Part shown: one piece after another, positions 1 through 6,710 of the stretch
Position numbering within the stretch: position 1 is the stretch's first letter
Layout: each line of letters starts with the position of its first letter
Made by a program: the position numbers and the translations under genes
NCBI GenBank assembly: GCA_003485905.1
Contig: DNHK01000094.1
Coordinates: forward strand, 1-14,613
Source of the DNA: Gammaproteobacteria bacterium
GTDB lineage: Bacteria; Pseudomonadota; Gammaproteobacteria; Arenicellales; Arenicellaceae
Length of the DNA: 14,613 nucleotides
Direction: 5' to 3'
Notes under the pieces: generated by a model
The model's input: the letters and a program-made list of their open reading frames with translations, nothing else
Told to the model about the DNA's origin: nothing
Database searches by the model: none

Positions 1-380
1 ATCGCCACCTCCGGCAAATTCAGAAAATTAGCAATTGATTCCGCAAAAACAAACACCAGGCAGGCAAACCCTAATGCCGCAATCAAAGTCAATTTCCAGC
101 AAGCCATCAATAATTTCGCCGCTTCCCGCGGGTCCTTGTAAAGGTCAGATTCTTCAAGAAACCCAAAAATTGATCGTTTAAACCCTAAGCAGCACAGAAC
201 GCCAATTGCCTCGATAAAGGATGTAGCAAAAACATACTCACCATAATGTTCGGCACCAAATAACATACCGGCCAAAAACAAAAATGGTATTCGAACGCTA
301 AGACGGAATAAGAAACCACCATAATTAGCAGCAGCACCCACTGCGATATCTCTTTGATTTTTCTTATGATCTATAGACAT
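1..380 (-). CDS. Polysaccharide/oligosaccharide flippase (Wzx/MOP type), 5' part only
   Basis: The reverse strand reads open from an ATG at 380 to the window edge, giving the first 126 residues of a membrane protein that continues outside. The protein starts MSIDHKKNQRDIAVGAAANY, then a hydrophobic stretch (about residues 20-40, GGFLFRLSVRIPFLFLAG), a second (about 48-66) and a third (about 94-112). A short amphipathic N-terminus, an early Gly-rich TM1 with Arg, and evenly spaced TM helices are typical of the MOP superfamily of lipid-linked sugar flippases (Wzx, MurJ relatives). These move undecaprenyl-linked glycans across the inner membrane. The gene is divergent from ccmA and has no evident link to cytochrome maturation; its partners should lie to the left of the window. 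The family call rests on the N-terminal pattern only, and another multi-TM protein cannot be excluded. Confidence 0.6.
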   Translation of the reverse strand, partial: MSIDHKKNQRDIAVGAAANYGGFLFRLSVRIPFLFLAGMLFGAEHYGEYVFATSFIEAIGVLCCLGFKRSIFGFLEESDLYKDPREAAKLLMACWKLTLIAALGFACLVFVFAESIANFLNLPEVA

Positions 381-440
381 TTCTATCCACTTGTCTATTA
401 CCCTTTGGTCCGCAGTGCAGAGGCGATTTATGCCCTTCAG

Positions 441-458
441 TTTAGCTGATTTAGCTGA
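441..458. repeat. 9-bp perfect tandem repeat (TTTAGCTGA x2)
   Basis: TTTAGCTGA occurs twice back to back at 441-449 and 450-458. It lies between the flippase start codon and the candidate flippase promoter, so it falls in the predicted 5' leader of that transcript. It is immediately followed by the small palindrome-like AAAACGGGTTTT at 461-472. It could be a regulator half-site pair or chance; nothing else in the sequence identifies a binding protein. Confidence 0.45.
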
Positions 459-498
459 CGAAAACGGGTTTTAAACTTACGGTAGTGGTAAAATTCTT

Positions 499-526
499 AT
501 TCTAAAAATAACAGTCCTCTGTGCAA
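499..526 (-). promoter_or_regulatory. Candidate sigma-70 promoter for the flippase gene
   Basis: On the minus strand TTGCAC (-35, 526-521) is followed after 16 nt by TAGAAT (-10, 504-499), five of six matches to the consensus -10. It points at the flippase start 119 nt downstream, implying a fairly long leader. This is pattern matching only; AT-rich intergenic DNA often yields such sites by chance. Confidence 0.3.
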
Positions 527-673
527 CTGCCAATCCATCAGCGTAATAGAGCTAATTCAAATTACTTATGTTCTTTATTATCTAATTAGCGCCTTGATCG
601 ATTCATCTTTATTGCGCGTTCAATAACTCTAGATAATTCATTCAAAAGTAACTCTACAAGCAGCCCACCAGCC

Positions 674-1327
674 ATGCGATCACAAGTAAAAGAGACCGAT
701 CACATTTCAGAACTGCAGATTATCGACGCCGTCGTCACTCGCGGTGATACTGCATTGTTCGACCCGATTAGCTTTCGTTGTTTAAGTGGCCAAATCATAC
801 ATCTAGTAGGAGAAAATGGCGTAGGGAAAACAACCTTGATGCGTTCAATTTGTGGTTTTCGTTCAATTAGCTCAGGCCAGGTTCTTTGGAACGGAACAAG
901 TATTTACGGTAACGACGGCTTCTACTTGAATAGCGCCTATTTAGGACACCGGGATGCACATTCTCCTCTGCAATCTGCCTGGGAAAGCCTCCACTTCTAC
1001 CAAAGGCTCTACAATCCCGCTGCGGACCCGAAAGAAATTGATCCCTTACTTAATCAACTCGGCTTGCTGGCACAAGCTGACGTAGCAGTTGAGCATTTGT
1101 CATTTGGCCAAAAACGTAAACTTGCGATTGCCAGATTACTGCTATCGGAGCGCCAACTTTGGTTACTTGACGAACCGTTCTCTGGCGTTGATCGCGCAGG
1201 CCAGAAGTTAATCGAAAGTATTTGCCTGCAGCATATTCTGTCAAATGGCATGATGTTGATAACCAATCATGGCTCGTTAAAAAATACTGCCTTGCTGGAC
1301 GGTATTACCGAGGTCGAGCTTCGATGA
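674..1327 (+). CDS. ccmA: Heme exporter ATP-binding protein CcmA
   Basis: ABC-transporter ATPase of cytochrome c maturation System I. In the CcmABCD complex, ATP hydrolysis by CcmA drives release of heme-loaded CcmE from CcmC/D. It is a soluble protein on the cytoplasmic face, paired with CcmB. Visible motifs: Walker A GENGVGKT at residues 46-53, ABC signature LSFGQ at 142-146, Walker B LWLLDEP at 162-168 and H-loop His199. The segment YLGHRDAH (89-96) matches the CcmA-specific Q-loop region, with Arg where E. coli has Gln. The length of 217 aa is close to the usual 205-215. The 25-residue lead before the core fold makes the N-terminus slightly long, but no better start is visible. The TGA stop overlaps the ccmB start as ATGA, so the two are probably translationally coupled. 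This is the first gene of the nine-gene locus. Confidence 0.95.
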   Translation: MRSQVKETDHISELQIIDAVVTRGDTALFDPISFRCLSGQIIHLVGENGVGKTTLMRSICGFRSISSGQVLWNGTSIYGNDGFYLNSAYLGHRDAHSPLQSAWESLHFYQRLYNPAADPKEIDPLLNQLGLLAQADVAVEHLSFGQKRKLAIARLLLSERQLWLLDEPFSGVDRAGQKLIESICLQHILSNGMMLITNHGSLKNTALLDGITEVELR

Positions 1328-2043
1328 ATAACTTTAGCTCTAGGTCTACGGCCTCTGCCACTAATGGCTCGGTTTTAAACACACTAATGCGTCTGTTCTT
1401 GCGAGATTGTAAGCATCACCTACGTAAGCAAAGTGATATTCTTAACCCGCTTTGTTTTTTTATAATTATTTGCAGCCTGTTTCCATTGGGACTTTCTGCC
1501 GAGCGCGAGTTGCTAAATACAATAGGCGGCGGAGTAATTTGGGTGTCCATTCTGCTTTCCTTGATGATGGGCTTAAATCAGTTATTTCGAGACGATTATG
1601 AAGCTGGTGTACTGGAGCAGTTCTTATTTACTAATACATCGCTAACACAAGTCGTCCTCGCTAAAATTGCTGCGTATTGGTGTGTGAGTGCGCTACCCAT
1701 GATAATACTGTCTCCGATAGTTGGTACTGCTTATCATTTAACTAGCGATCAAATTCTGGTATTGGTGATGGGCTTGGCGCTCGGCAGCCCAACACTCGCA
1801 CTACTAGGCTCGATCGGCTCTGCGCTTACGCTAAACCTAAAAAACGGAGGGGTGTTATTGGCGATACTAATATTACCGTTATTTGCCCCCGTTTTAATTT
1901 TCGGCGCAGGGATGGTAAACGCGGTACATATTGGGCTGCCCGTTAATGCTCAATTATCCATCCTCGGAGCACTATTATTTGGTTCATTGAGTCTGGCGCC
2001 ATTTGCAACAAGCTTTGCGCTGAAAAATAGCTTGGATTATTAA
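1324..2043 (+). CDS. ccmB: Heme exporter membrane protein CcmB
   Basis: Membrane partner of CcmA in the CcmABCD holo-CcmE release complex, with about six TM helices and 239 aa from the ATG at 1324. I chose that start because it overlaps the ccmA stop as ATGA. The frame is open further upstream (an ATG at 1222), but that would run 100 nt inside ccmA. Family landmarks: ILNPLCFFIIICSLFPLGL (39-57), LFRDDYEAGVLEQ (87-99), MIILSPIVGT (126-135), GSPTLALLGSIGSALTL (154-170) and a C-terminal SLAPFATSFAL, all collinear with E. coli CcmB. CcmB proteins commonly begin near MRLFLRD, which here is Met22 (ATG at 1387). The first 21 residues (Ser/Thr/Asn-rich) are therefore either a small extension or untranslated, and 1387 is the alternative start. 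Confidence 0.93.
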   Translation: MNNFSSRSTASATNGSVLNTLMRLFLRDCKHHLRKQSDILNPLCFFIIICSLFPLGLSAERELLNTIGGGVIWVSILLSLMMGLNQLFRDDYEAGVLEQFLFTNTSLTQVVLAKIAAYWCVSALPMIILSPIVGTAYHLTSDQILVLVMGLALGSPTLALLGSIGSALTLNLKNGGVLLAILILPLFAPVLIFGAGMVNAVHIGLPVNAQLSILGALLFGSLSLAPFATSFALKNSLDY

Positions 2044-2105
2044 GTTACATACGGAATTACAACATATTGCCTATTACCGCTGAATATCAAAAATAATAAA
2101 AACTT

Positions 2106-2864
2106 ATGAATGTGTTTCTAAAATTCTATCATCGGCTAGGATCTCCCAGAGAGTTCTATAAAATTAGCGGAACTCTTATCCCATGGTTCGGGTCAATCAG
2201 TCTGATCTTAATTTTACTCGGTAGCTACCTAGGTTTAGTGGTTGCGCCGGCAGACTATCAGCAGGGAGAAAGCTACCGAATTATATACGTGCACGTGCCT
2301 TCAGCCTGGCTATCCATGTTTATTTACGCTGTGCTAGCAGTGTCGGCGATGATCGGCTTAATCTGGCGTATGAAAATGGCTTTCGTCGTCATGATCTGCT
2401 CTGCCGCACCCGGTGCATGGTTCACTCTATTGGCACTTATCACCGGTTCTTTATGGGGCAAACCTATGTGGGGAACCTGGTGGGAATGGGATGCCCGACT
2501 TACTTCAGAGTTACTCTTACTATTTCTCTATATCGGTATAATTGCCCTATATAATTCTTTTGATGAAAGGCATCTGGCAGAAAAATCAGCAGCTATCTTA
2601 GCTGTTGTTGGAGTCGTCAACCTACCAATCATTCATTACTCTGTAGAGTGGTGGAACACCTTACACCAAGGTTCCACGGTAATTCGCAGTGATGGCCCGT
2701 CTATGGATGTTAGAATGCTGTGGCCATTATTAATAATGGCGGTCGGCTTTAATTTTTATTATGGCTTGGTTCTATTATTGCGTGCGCGTAATCAAGTAGT
2801 TATACAAGAATTCCGAAACAGCTGGGTTAGAGAACTGCTAGTCAATAAAGGTGAGAGATCATGA
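2106..2864 (+). CDS. ccmC: Heme-handling protein CcmC
   Basis: Inner-membrane WWD-domain protein that presents heme to CcmE on the periplasmic side and, with CcmD, forms the platform for holo-CcmE. The tryptophan-rich WWD signature MWGTWWEWDARLTSELLLL spans about residues 121-139. The two heme-ligating histidines of the family are present as His63 (YVHVPSAW) and His187 (WWNTLHQG). NLPIIHYSVEWW (172-183) is a near-invariant CcmC block. About six TM helices and 252 aa are normal for the family. It starts 62 nt after ccmB with no obvious Shine-Dalgarno (AT-rich leader) and ends in an ATGA overlap with ccmD. Confidence 0.96.
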   Translation: MNVFLKFYHRLGSPREFYKISGTLIPWFGSISLILILLGSYLGLVVAPADYQQGESYRIIYVHVPSAWLSMFIYAVLAVSAMIGLIWRMKMAFVVMICSAAPGAWFTLLALITGSLWGKPMWGTWWEWDARLTSELLLLFLYIGIIALYNSFDERHLAEKSAAILAVVGVVNLPIIHYSVEWWNTLHQGSTVIRSDGPSMDVRMLWPLLIMAVGFNFYYGLVLLLRARNQVVIQEFRNSWVRELLVNKGERS

Positions 2865-3046
2865 ATGTTAGCGAATTCTTTGCAATGGGTGGGTACGCCG
2901 AATACGTATGGTCATCATGGCTATTAACATTACTGGTCCTCGCATGGAATGTGCTTGCACCACAGCGTAAACATCAAAAACTACTTGAGCAGTTGGAAGT
3001 TCAGACGAAGCGTGAACAGTTAAAAAATAGTACTCATAAAACATGA
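2861..3046 (+). CDS. ccmD: Heme exporter accessory protein CcmD
   Basis: Small single-TM protein (61 aa) that associates with CcmC and CcmE and is needed for release of holo-CcmE from CcmABC. The CcmD hallmark FFAMGGYAEYVW (residues 6-17) precedes one TM helix (about 17-33). A charged cytoplasmic tail follows (QRKHQKLLEQLEVQTKREQL), probably helical. It overlaps ccmC by ATGA at 2861 and ccmE by ATGA at 3043, indicating tight translational coupling. Such short genes are often missed, but the motif and location make this one secure. Confidence 0.92.
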   Translation: MNVSEFFAMGGYAEYVWSSWLLTLLVLAWNVLAPQRKHQKLLEQLEVQTKREQLKNSTHKT

Positions 3047-3519
3047 CACCCAAACAAAAAAGCCGCATGCGCGTCGTTTTACTGGTGCTCGCTGGTCTCT
3101 GTATAACGTCGTTACTAGCCTTAAACGCCTTTCGAAGCAATTTGATGTACTTCCTTACTCCTGCTGAAGTGGTGGCTGGTGATTACCCAGAGCAAGGAAT
3201 GTATCGGCTCGGAGGGATGGTTGTTGAGGGCAGTGTTCGTCGACTTGAAAATGGAATCACGGTTGAATTTGATCTCACAGACTATGAACAAACAGTCACT
3301 GTTAGATACACCGGCATTCTCCCTGACTTGTTTAGAGAAGGACAAGGTATCGTTGCACACGGTAAACTGGAAAACCAATTATTCACAGCAGAGGAAGTTT
3401 TGGCGAAACACGATGAGAGTTATATGGCTCCAGAAGTCGCTGAAGCAATGAAAAATGTCGATATGAGTGGAGCCATACCCTCAAGCGCGAGCAAATCAAG
3501 TTCCGGGGCTGCACTGTGA
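3043..3519 (+). CDS. ccmE: Periplasmic heme chaperone CcmE
   Basis: Membrane-anchored OB-fold chaperone that binds heme covalently through a histidine, receives it from CcmC and delivers it to CcmF/H. Residues 8-30 form an uncleaved N-terminal TM anchor (MRVVLLVLAGLCITSLLAL). The periplasmic beta-barrel domain follows, with GDYPEQGMYRLGGMVVEGSV (47-66) and TVRYTGILPDLFREGQG (86-102). The heme site is LAKHDESYMAPEV (120-132), with covalent His123 and axial Tyr127 in the HxxxY spacing. The C-terminal tail (140-158) is Ser/Ala-rich and looks flexible, as usual. The length of 158 aa is typical. It overlaps ccmD (ATGA) and ccmF (GTGA). Confidence 0.96.
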   Translation: MTPKQKSRMRVVLLVLAGLCITSLLALNAFRSNLMYFLTPAEVVAGDYPEQGMYRLGGMVVEGSVRRLENGITVEFDLTDYEQTVTVRYTGILPDLFREGQGIVAHGKLENQLFTAEEVLAKHDESYMAPEVAEAMKNVDMSGAIPSSASKSSSGAAL

Positions 3520-5489
3520 TTCCTGAGCTAGGGCATTTAGCACTTATCATGGCGCTTATTGTCGCAATGATTATGAGCGTAGTGCCATTAGTGGGCGCTC
3601 ACAAACGATATATAAATTGGATGAACATGGCACGACCGGCAGCACTTATACAGATGTTGTTTGTTGGCTTAGCTTACGCATGTCTAACATCTTCTTTTAT
3701 AACCTATGACTTTTCAGTTGCCTATGTCGCGCAGAATTCTAACTCCTCGTTACCGCTAATGTACCGGATATCAGGAGTTTGGGGTGGCCATGAGGGCTCA
3801 TTGTTGCTCTGGGCGTTAGTCCTTACCTTATGGACCGCAGCCGTCGCTGTTTTCAGTCGGGATATGCCACTTACCATGATTTCCAGAGTATTAGGTGTAA
3901 TGGGGTTAATCAATATCGGGTTTTTGGCCTTCATGCTTTTTACCTCAAACCCGTTTGAAAGAGTTATACCCGCCCTATTGGAAGGCCGCGATCTTAATCC
4001 AGTACTCCAAGATCCCGGACTTATTATCCATCCACCCATGCTGTATATGGGCTACGTAGGATTTAGCGTAGCCTTCGCGTTTGCAATTGCAGCGATGCTT
4101 GAAGGACGTTTAGATTCTGCTTGGGCCAAATGGTCACGTCCATGGACGACTATTGCGTGGGTTTTTCTGACCGCAGGTATTACCTTGGGCAGTTGGTGGG
4201 CATATTACGAACTTGGCTGGGGCGGCTGGTGGTTTTGGGACCCGGTCGAAAATGCATCCTTTATGCCATGGCTAGTGGGAACTGCCCTGATTCACTCTTT
4301 AGCAGTTGCAGAAAAACGATCAGCGTTTAAGGCCTGGACCGTATTACTAGCAATCACTGCTTTTTCACTGAGTCTACTTGGTACGTTTCTAGTTCGTTCT
4401 GGAGTCCTTACCTCGGTTCATGCGTTCGCAACTGACCCAGCCCGCGGCCTATTTATATTGGTGTTCCTTTTGATCGTGGTTGGTGGATCGTTACTTCTAT
4501 ACGCTATCCGTGCTTCACAGGTAAAAGCGCAAATAAGTTTTGAGTGGTTCTCTCGCGAATCGCTACTACTAGTCAATAATATATTGCTGGTAGTTGCTGC
4601 CGCTATGGTATTGCTTGGCACCCTATTTCCGTTACTAATGGACGCAATTGGTGCTGGAAAGTATTCAGTTGGCCCACCCTACTTCAATGCCATGTTCGTA
4701 CCCCTAACCCTACCACTGGCGATGCTGGTTGGAATTGGCGCTGTTTCTAAATGGAAGAAGGACGATCCCTCCCGCTTTAAACTCCTAGCCATTAGATTTT
4801 CGATAGCCTCACTTTTGCTCAGCGCAATTTGTACCGCGATGTTGGCCAATGGGTTTCATTATGTTGCGGCTGCCGTATTAGCAATCGCATGGTGGGTCGT
4901 TTGCTGGTCGCTATGGGCCGTATGGGATCGCTTGCGATATAAACAAAACAAACTTCGTTCGATACTCAGTATTCCCGCGTCCTTCTGGGGCATGCTTTTA
5001 GCACATGTAGGTATCGCAGTGTTTATTGTTGGAGTTAACCATATTAGTGCTTACAGCATTGAAAAAGACGTGCGTATGGCGCCTGGAGAATCTGTAGAGC
5101 TTGCAGCGTACGACATTACATTTATCGGGTCACAATCAATAAACGGCCCTAATTACAGTGGAAGTCGAGGAGAATTCTTGGTGCTCCGTGATGGCGAAGA
5201 ACTTTTTAGCCTAGAACCAGAGAAACGTTTCTATCCCGCGACCCAAAGCCCTATGACAGAGGCCGCCATTAATGGTTCGCTGCCGAGAGATATCTATATT
5301 TCACTAGGTGACGAGCTCGATAGTGGCGCATGGACCGCAAGGTTATATTATAAATCCTTCGCCGAATGTATTTGGTTAGGGGGATTCATGATGGCCTTCG
5401 GAGGTCTAATAACGATGTTTGATAGACGGTATAGACGACGCCGCAGCAAAACCACAGAAATGATCGAAAGCTCGGGCGCACGGGCTTAA
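3516..5489 (+). CDS. ccmF: Cytochrome c heme lyase subunit CcmF
   Basis: Large integral membrane subunit (657 aa) of the CcmFHI heme ligation module; it takes heme from holo-CcmE, reduces it and joins it to CXXCH cysteines of apocytochrome c. The start is GTG at 3516, overlapping the ccmE TGA as GTGA. Landmarks: VWGGHEGSLLLW (88-99), HPPMLYMGYVGF (172-183) and the WWD domain WWAYYELGWGGWWFWDPVEN (227-246). GTFLVRSGVLTSVHAFATDP (289-308) follows. Histidines 172, 260, 302 and 497 fall close to the four conserved CcmF histidines of E. coli, which bind the internal b-heme and the incoming heme. A soluble loop (about 510-610) precedes the last TM helix and a basic tail (DRRYRRRRSK). The length is normal, and no lesions are seen. 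Confidence 0.97.
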   Translation: MIPELGHLALIMALIVAMIMSVVPLVGAHKRYINWMNMARPAALIQMLFVGLAYACLTSSFITYDFSVAYVAQNSNSSLPLMYRISGVWGGHEGSLLLWALVLTLWTAAVAVFSRDMPLTMISRVLGVMGLINIGFLAFMLFTSNPFERVIPALLEGRDLNPVLQDPGLIIHPPMLYMGYVGFSVAFAFAIAAMLEGRLDSAWAKWSRPWTTIAWVFLTAGITLGSWWAYYELGWGGWWFWDPVENASFMPWLVGTALIHSLAVAEKRSAFKAWTVLLAITAFSLSLLGTFLVRSGVLTSVHAFATDPARGLFILVFLLIVVGGSLLLYAIRASQVKAQISFEWFSRESLLLVNNILLVVAAAMVLLGTLFPLLMDAIGAGKYSVGPPYFNAMFVPLTLPLAMLVGIGAVSKWKKDDPSRFKLLAIRFSIASLLLSAICTAMLANGFHYVAAAVLAIAWWVVCWSLWAVWDRLRYKQNKLRSILSIPASFWGMLLAHVGIAVFIVGVNHISAYSIEKDVRMAPGESVELAAYDITFIGSQSINGPNYSGSRGEFLVLRDGEELFSLEPEKRFYPATQSPMTEAAINGSLPRDIYISLGDELDSGAWTARLYYKSFAECIWLGGFMMAFGGLITMFDRRYRRRRSKTTEMIESSGARA

Positions 5490-5514
5490 CATTATTATTT
5501 AAGAAGAGCTTAGA

Positions 5515-6069
5515 ATGACTCAAGAATCATTTATACAAAAACCTCTCTTTTGGATTCCACTTACGCTATTCATTGGTTTGTGCATCTTACTAGCCGTCGG
5601 CTTAACCCTAAACCCTAGAGAAGTACCATCTCCATTAATTGGGAAACCAGCCCCGAAATTTGCTTTACCAATTTTAGGCAACTCGGAGCAAGTTTTTTCT
5701 ACTACCGACAACCTGGGGAAGCCATGGGTGCTGAATGTTTGGGCATCATGGTGCATAGCATGTCGTCACGAGCATCCAATTTTGAACGAATATGCACGTA
5801 ATAACGAAACATTTATCGTAGGGCTTAATTACAAAGATCCCCCCGCTAACGGTCAAGCCTGGCTAGATCAATTTGGCGACCCGTACACACTTTCAGTTAT
5901 TGATTTCGATGGCCGAACCGGAATTGATTGGGGCGTATATGGCGTGCCGGAAACCTTTGTCGTGGATGCGAGTGGAATTATTCGCTACAAACATATAGGT
6001 CCGATAACCGTTAGTTCATTGCAAAACGAAATCGTACCGCTATTGCGAGAGTTGAGTCTTGAAATGTAA
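5515..6069 (+). CDS. ccmG: Thiol:disulfide interchange protein CcmG (DsbE)
   Basis: Membrane-anchored periplasmic thioredoxin-fold protein that supplies reductant to keep apocytochrome c (and CcmH) cysteines reduced; it is itself recharged by DsbD/CcdA. N-terminal TM anchor at about residues 11-31, then the CcmG lead-in LIGKPAPKFALP (41-52). The active site is WASWCIACRHEHP with Cys80 and Cys83. GLNYKD (103-108) and the cis-proline loop GVYGVPETFVVD (140-151) fix the family. The dipeptide between the cysteines is Ile-Ala rather than the Pro-Thr of E. coli. The length of 184 aa is typical. An AAGAAGAG purine run at about 5500-5507 is a plausible ribosome binding site. Unlike most of the locus, it is followed by a 114-nt gap before ccmH. 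Confidence 0.95.
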   Translation: MTQESFIQKPLFWIPLTLFIGLCILLAVGLTLNPREVPSPLIGKPAPKFALPILGNSEQVFSTTDNLGKPWVLNVWASWCIACRHEHPILNEYARNNETFIVGLNYKDPPANGQAWLDQFGDPYTLSVIDFDGRTGIDWGVYGVPETFVVDASGIIRYKHIGPITVSSLQNEIVPLLRELSLEM

Positions 6070-6085
6070 GCCCCGTAAGGGTGTG

Positions 6086-6130
6086 TTTCGATTTACTTAA
6101 TGCTCCATGCTGCATTGTTCTCAATCGAAA
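6086..6130 (+). other. Two-tier stem-loop in the ccmG-ccmH gap
   Basis: The outer stem TTTCGATT (6086-6093) pairs perfectly with AATCGAAA (6123-6130). Inside it AATGC (6099-6103) pairs with GCATT (6112-6116) around an 8-nt loop, with a wobble pair possible below. Asymmetric internal loops separate the tiers. No T-tract follows, so it is not a classical intrinsic terminator. It may stabilise the upstream mRNA, serve as an RNase processing site that uncouples ccmHI from ccmA-G, or be a DNA-binding palindrome. The element is direct sequence observation; the role is inference. Confidence 0.45.
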
Positions 6131-6183
6131 TCATTAGACAGTAAAAATCCACATCGGACCACACCAAAACCAGTAAAACGTAA

Positions 6184-6663
6184 ATGCTATTAAAATTGCA
6201 CAAAGCATCACTAAAAATATTGGCCATAGTGATGGCCTTGCTAATGTCTATTCATGGCTCTGTTTTTGCAGAAATTGAGCTTCGTGAATTCCCCAATGAG
6301 GAAGTCAGAGAGAACTATCTACAGTTAATCGATGAACTCCGCTGCTTGGTGTGTCAAAACCAAAATTTGGCTGCATCGGATGCAGAATTGGCCAACGACC
6401 TTCGTGACGAAACTTTCGAAATGCTGTTGAATGGGCAGAGTGTCGCCGATGTTAAAGCGTTCATGGTCGCTCGCTACGGTGAGTTTGTACTATACAAACC
6501 GCCATTTTCTCCAGCTACATGGTTAATTTGGATAGGCCCTTTTGTGTTATTAGCGGCGGGACTCGTCATCGCTGTTTTTATTACGCGAAGATCCTCCAAC
6601 ACAAAAATACGAGAAATTAGTCAGACGGATTCGCTGCGAATTGACGAACTGCTTGGCAAATGA
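6184..6663 (+). CDS. ccmH: Cytochrome c maturation thiol-reductase subunit CcmH (short form)
   Basis: Periplasm-facing redox subunit of the heme ligation complex that handles the CXXCH cysteines of apocytochromes with CcmG and CcmF. A Sec signal peptide spans residues 1-29 with likely cleavage after SVFA. Then comes the CcmH/NrfF/CcmL three-helix domain with the redox motif LRCLVCQNQNLAASDAEL (52-69; Cys54 and Cys57). Further matches are LLNGQSVADVKAFMVARYGEFVLYKPP and a C-terminal TM helix (about 113-133) with a short cytoplasmic tail. It is 159 aa, so this is the stand-alone form and the TPR part is encoded separately as ccmI. The codon immediately before the ATG is TAA, so no longer start is possible. 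No clear Shine-Dalgarno is visible. Confidence 0.95.
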   Translation: MLLKLHKASLKILAIVMALLMSIHGSVFAEIELREFPNEEVRENYLQLIDELRCLVCQNQNLAASDAELANDLRDETFEMLLNGQSVADVKAFMVARYGEFVLYKPPFSPATWLIWIGPFVLLAAGLVIAVFITRRSSNTKIREISQTDSLRIDELLGK

Positions 6664-6710
6664 ATCACACGACTTCCCCTCTATTTTGATTTAAATTTAA
6701 CAAACTTTCT

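Larger units (their letters stand above)
381..673. other. Divergent intergenic region between flippase gene and ccmA
   Basis: This 293-nt stretch separates two divergently transcribed genes and must hold promoters for both. I see no convincing ORF or RNA gene. The flippase side has a reasonable sigma-70-like site and a 9-bp tandem repeat, listed separately. On the ccmA side I found only weak candidates: GATAAT at 632-637 and TATTAT at 576-581 are good -10 hexamers, but neither has a good -35 at the right distance. TTGATC at 594-599 is followed only by TTCAAT at 619-624, a 19-nt spacer. There is no clear Shine-Dalgarno before ccmA. Confidence 0.5.

Noticed and set aside
938..961. Missing Gln in the CcmA Q-loop region (YLGHRDAH)
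   Set aside because: CcmA proteins vary at this position, and Walker A, signature, Walker B and H-loop are all intact, so this is not evidence of a dead ATPase.
1222..1323. Upstream in-frame extension of ccmB with an ATG at 1222
   Set aside because: It would overlap ccmA by about 100 nt and add 34 residues with no CcmB-like character; the ATGA junction at 1324 is the natural start.
6101..6145. Tiny ORF (14 codons) in the ccmG-ccmH gap
   Set aside because: No ribosome binding site and no recognisable peptide; it lies within the stem-loop, so it is more likely incidental.
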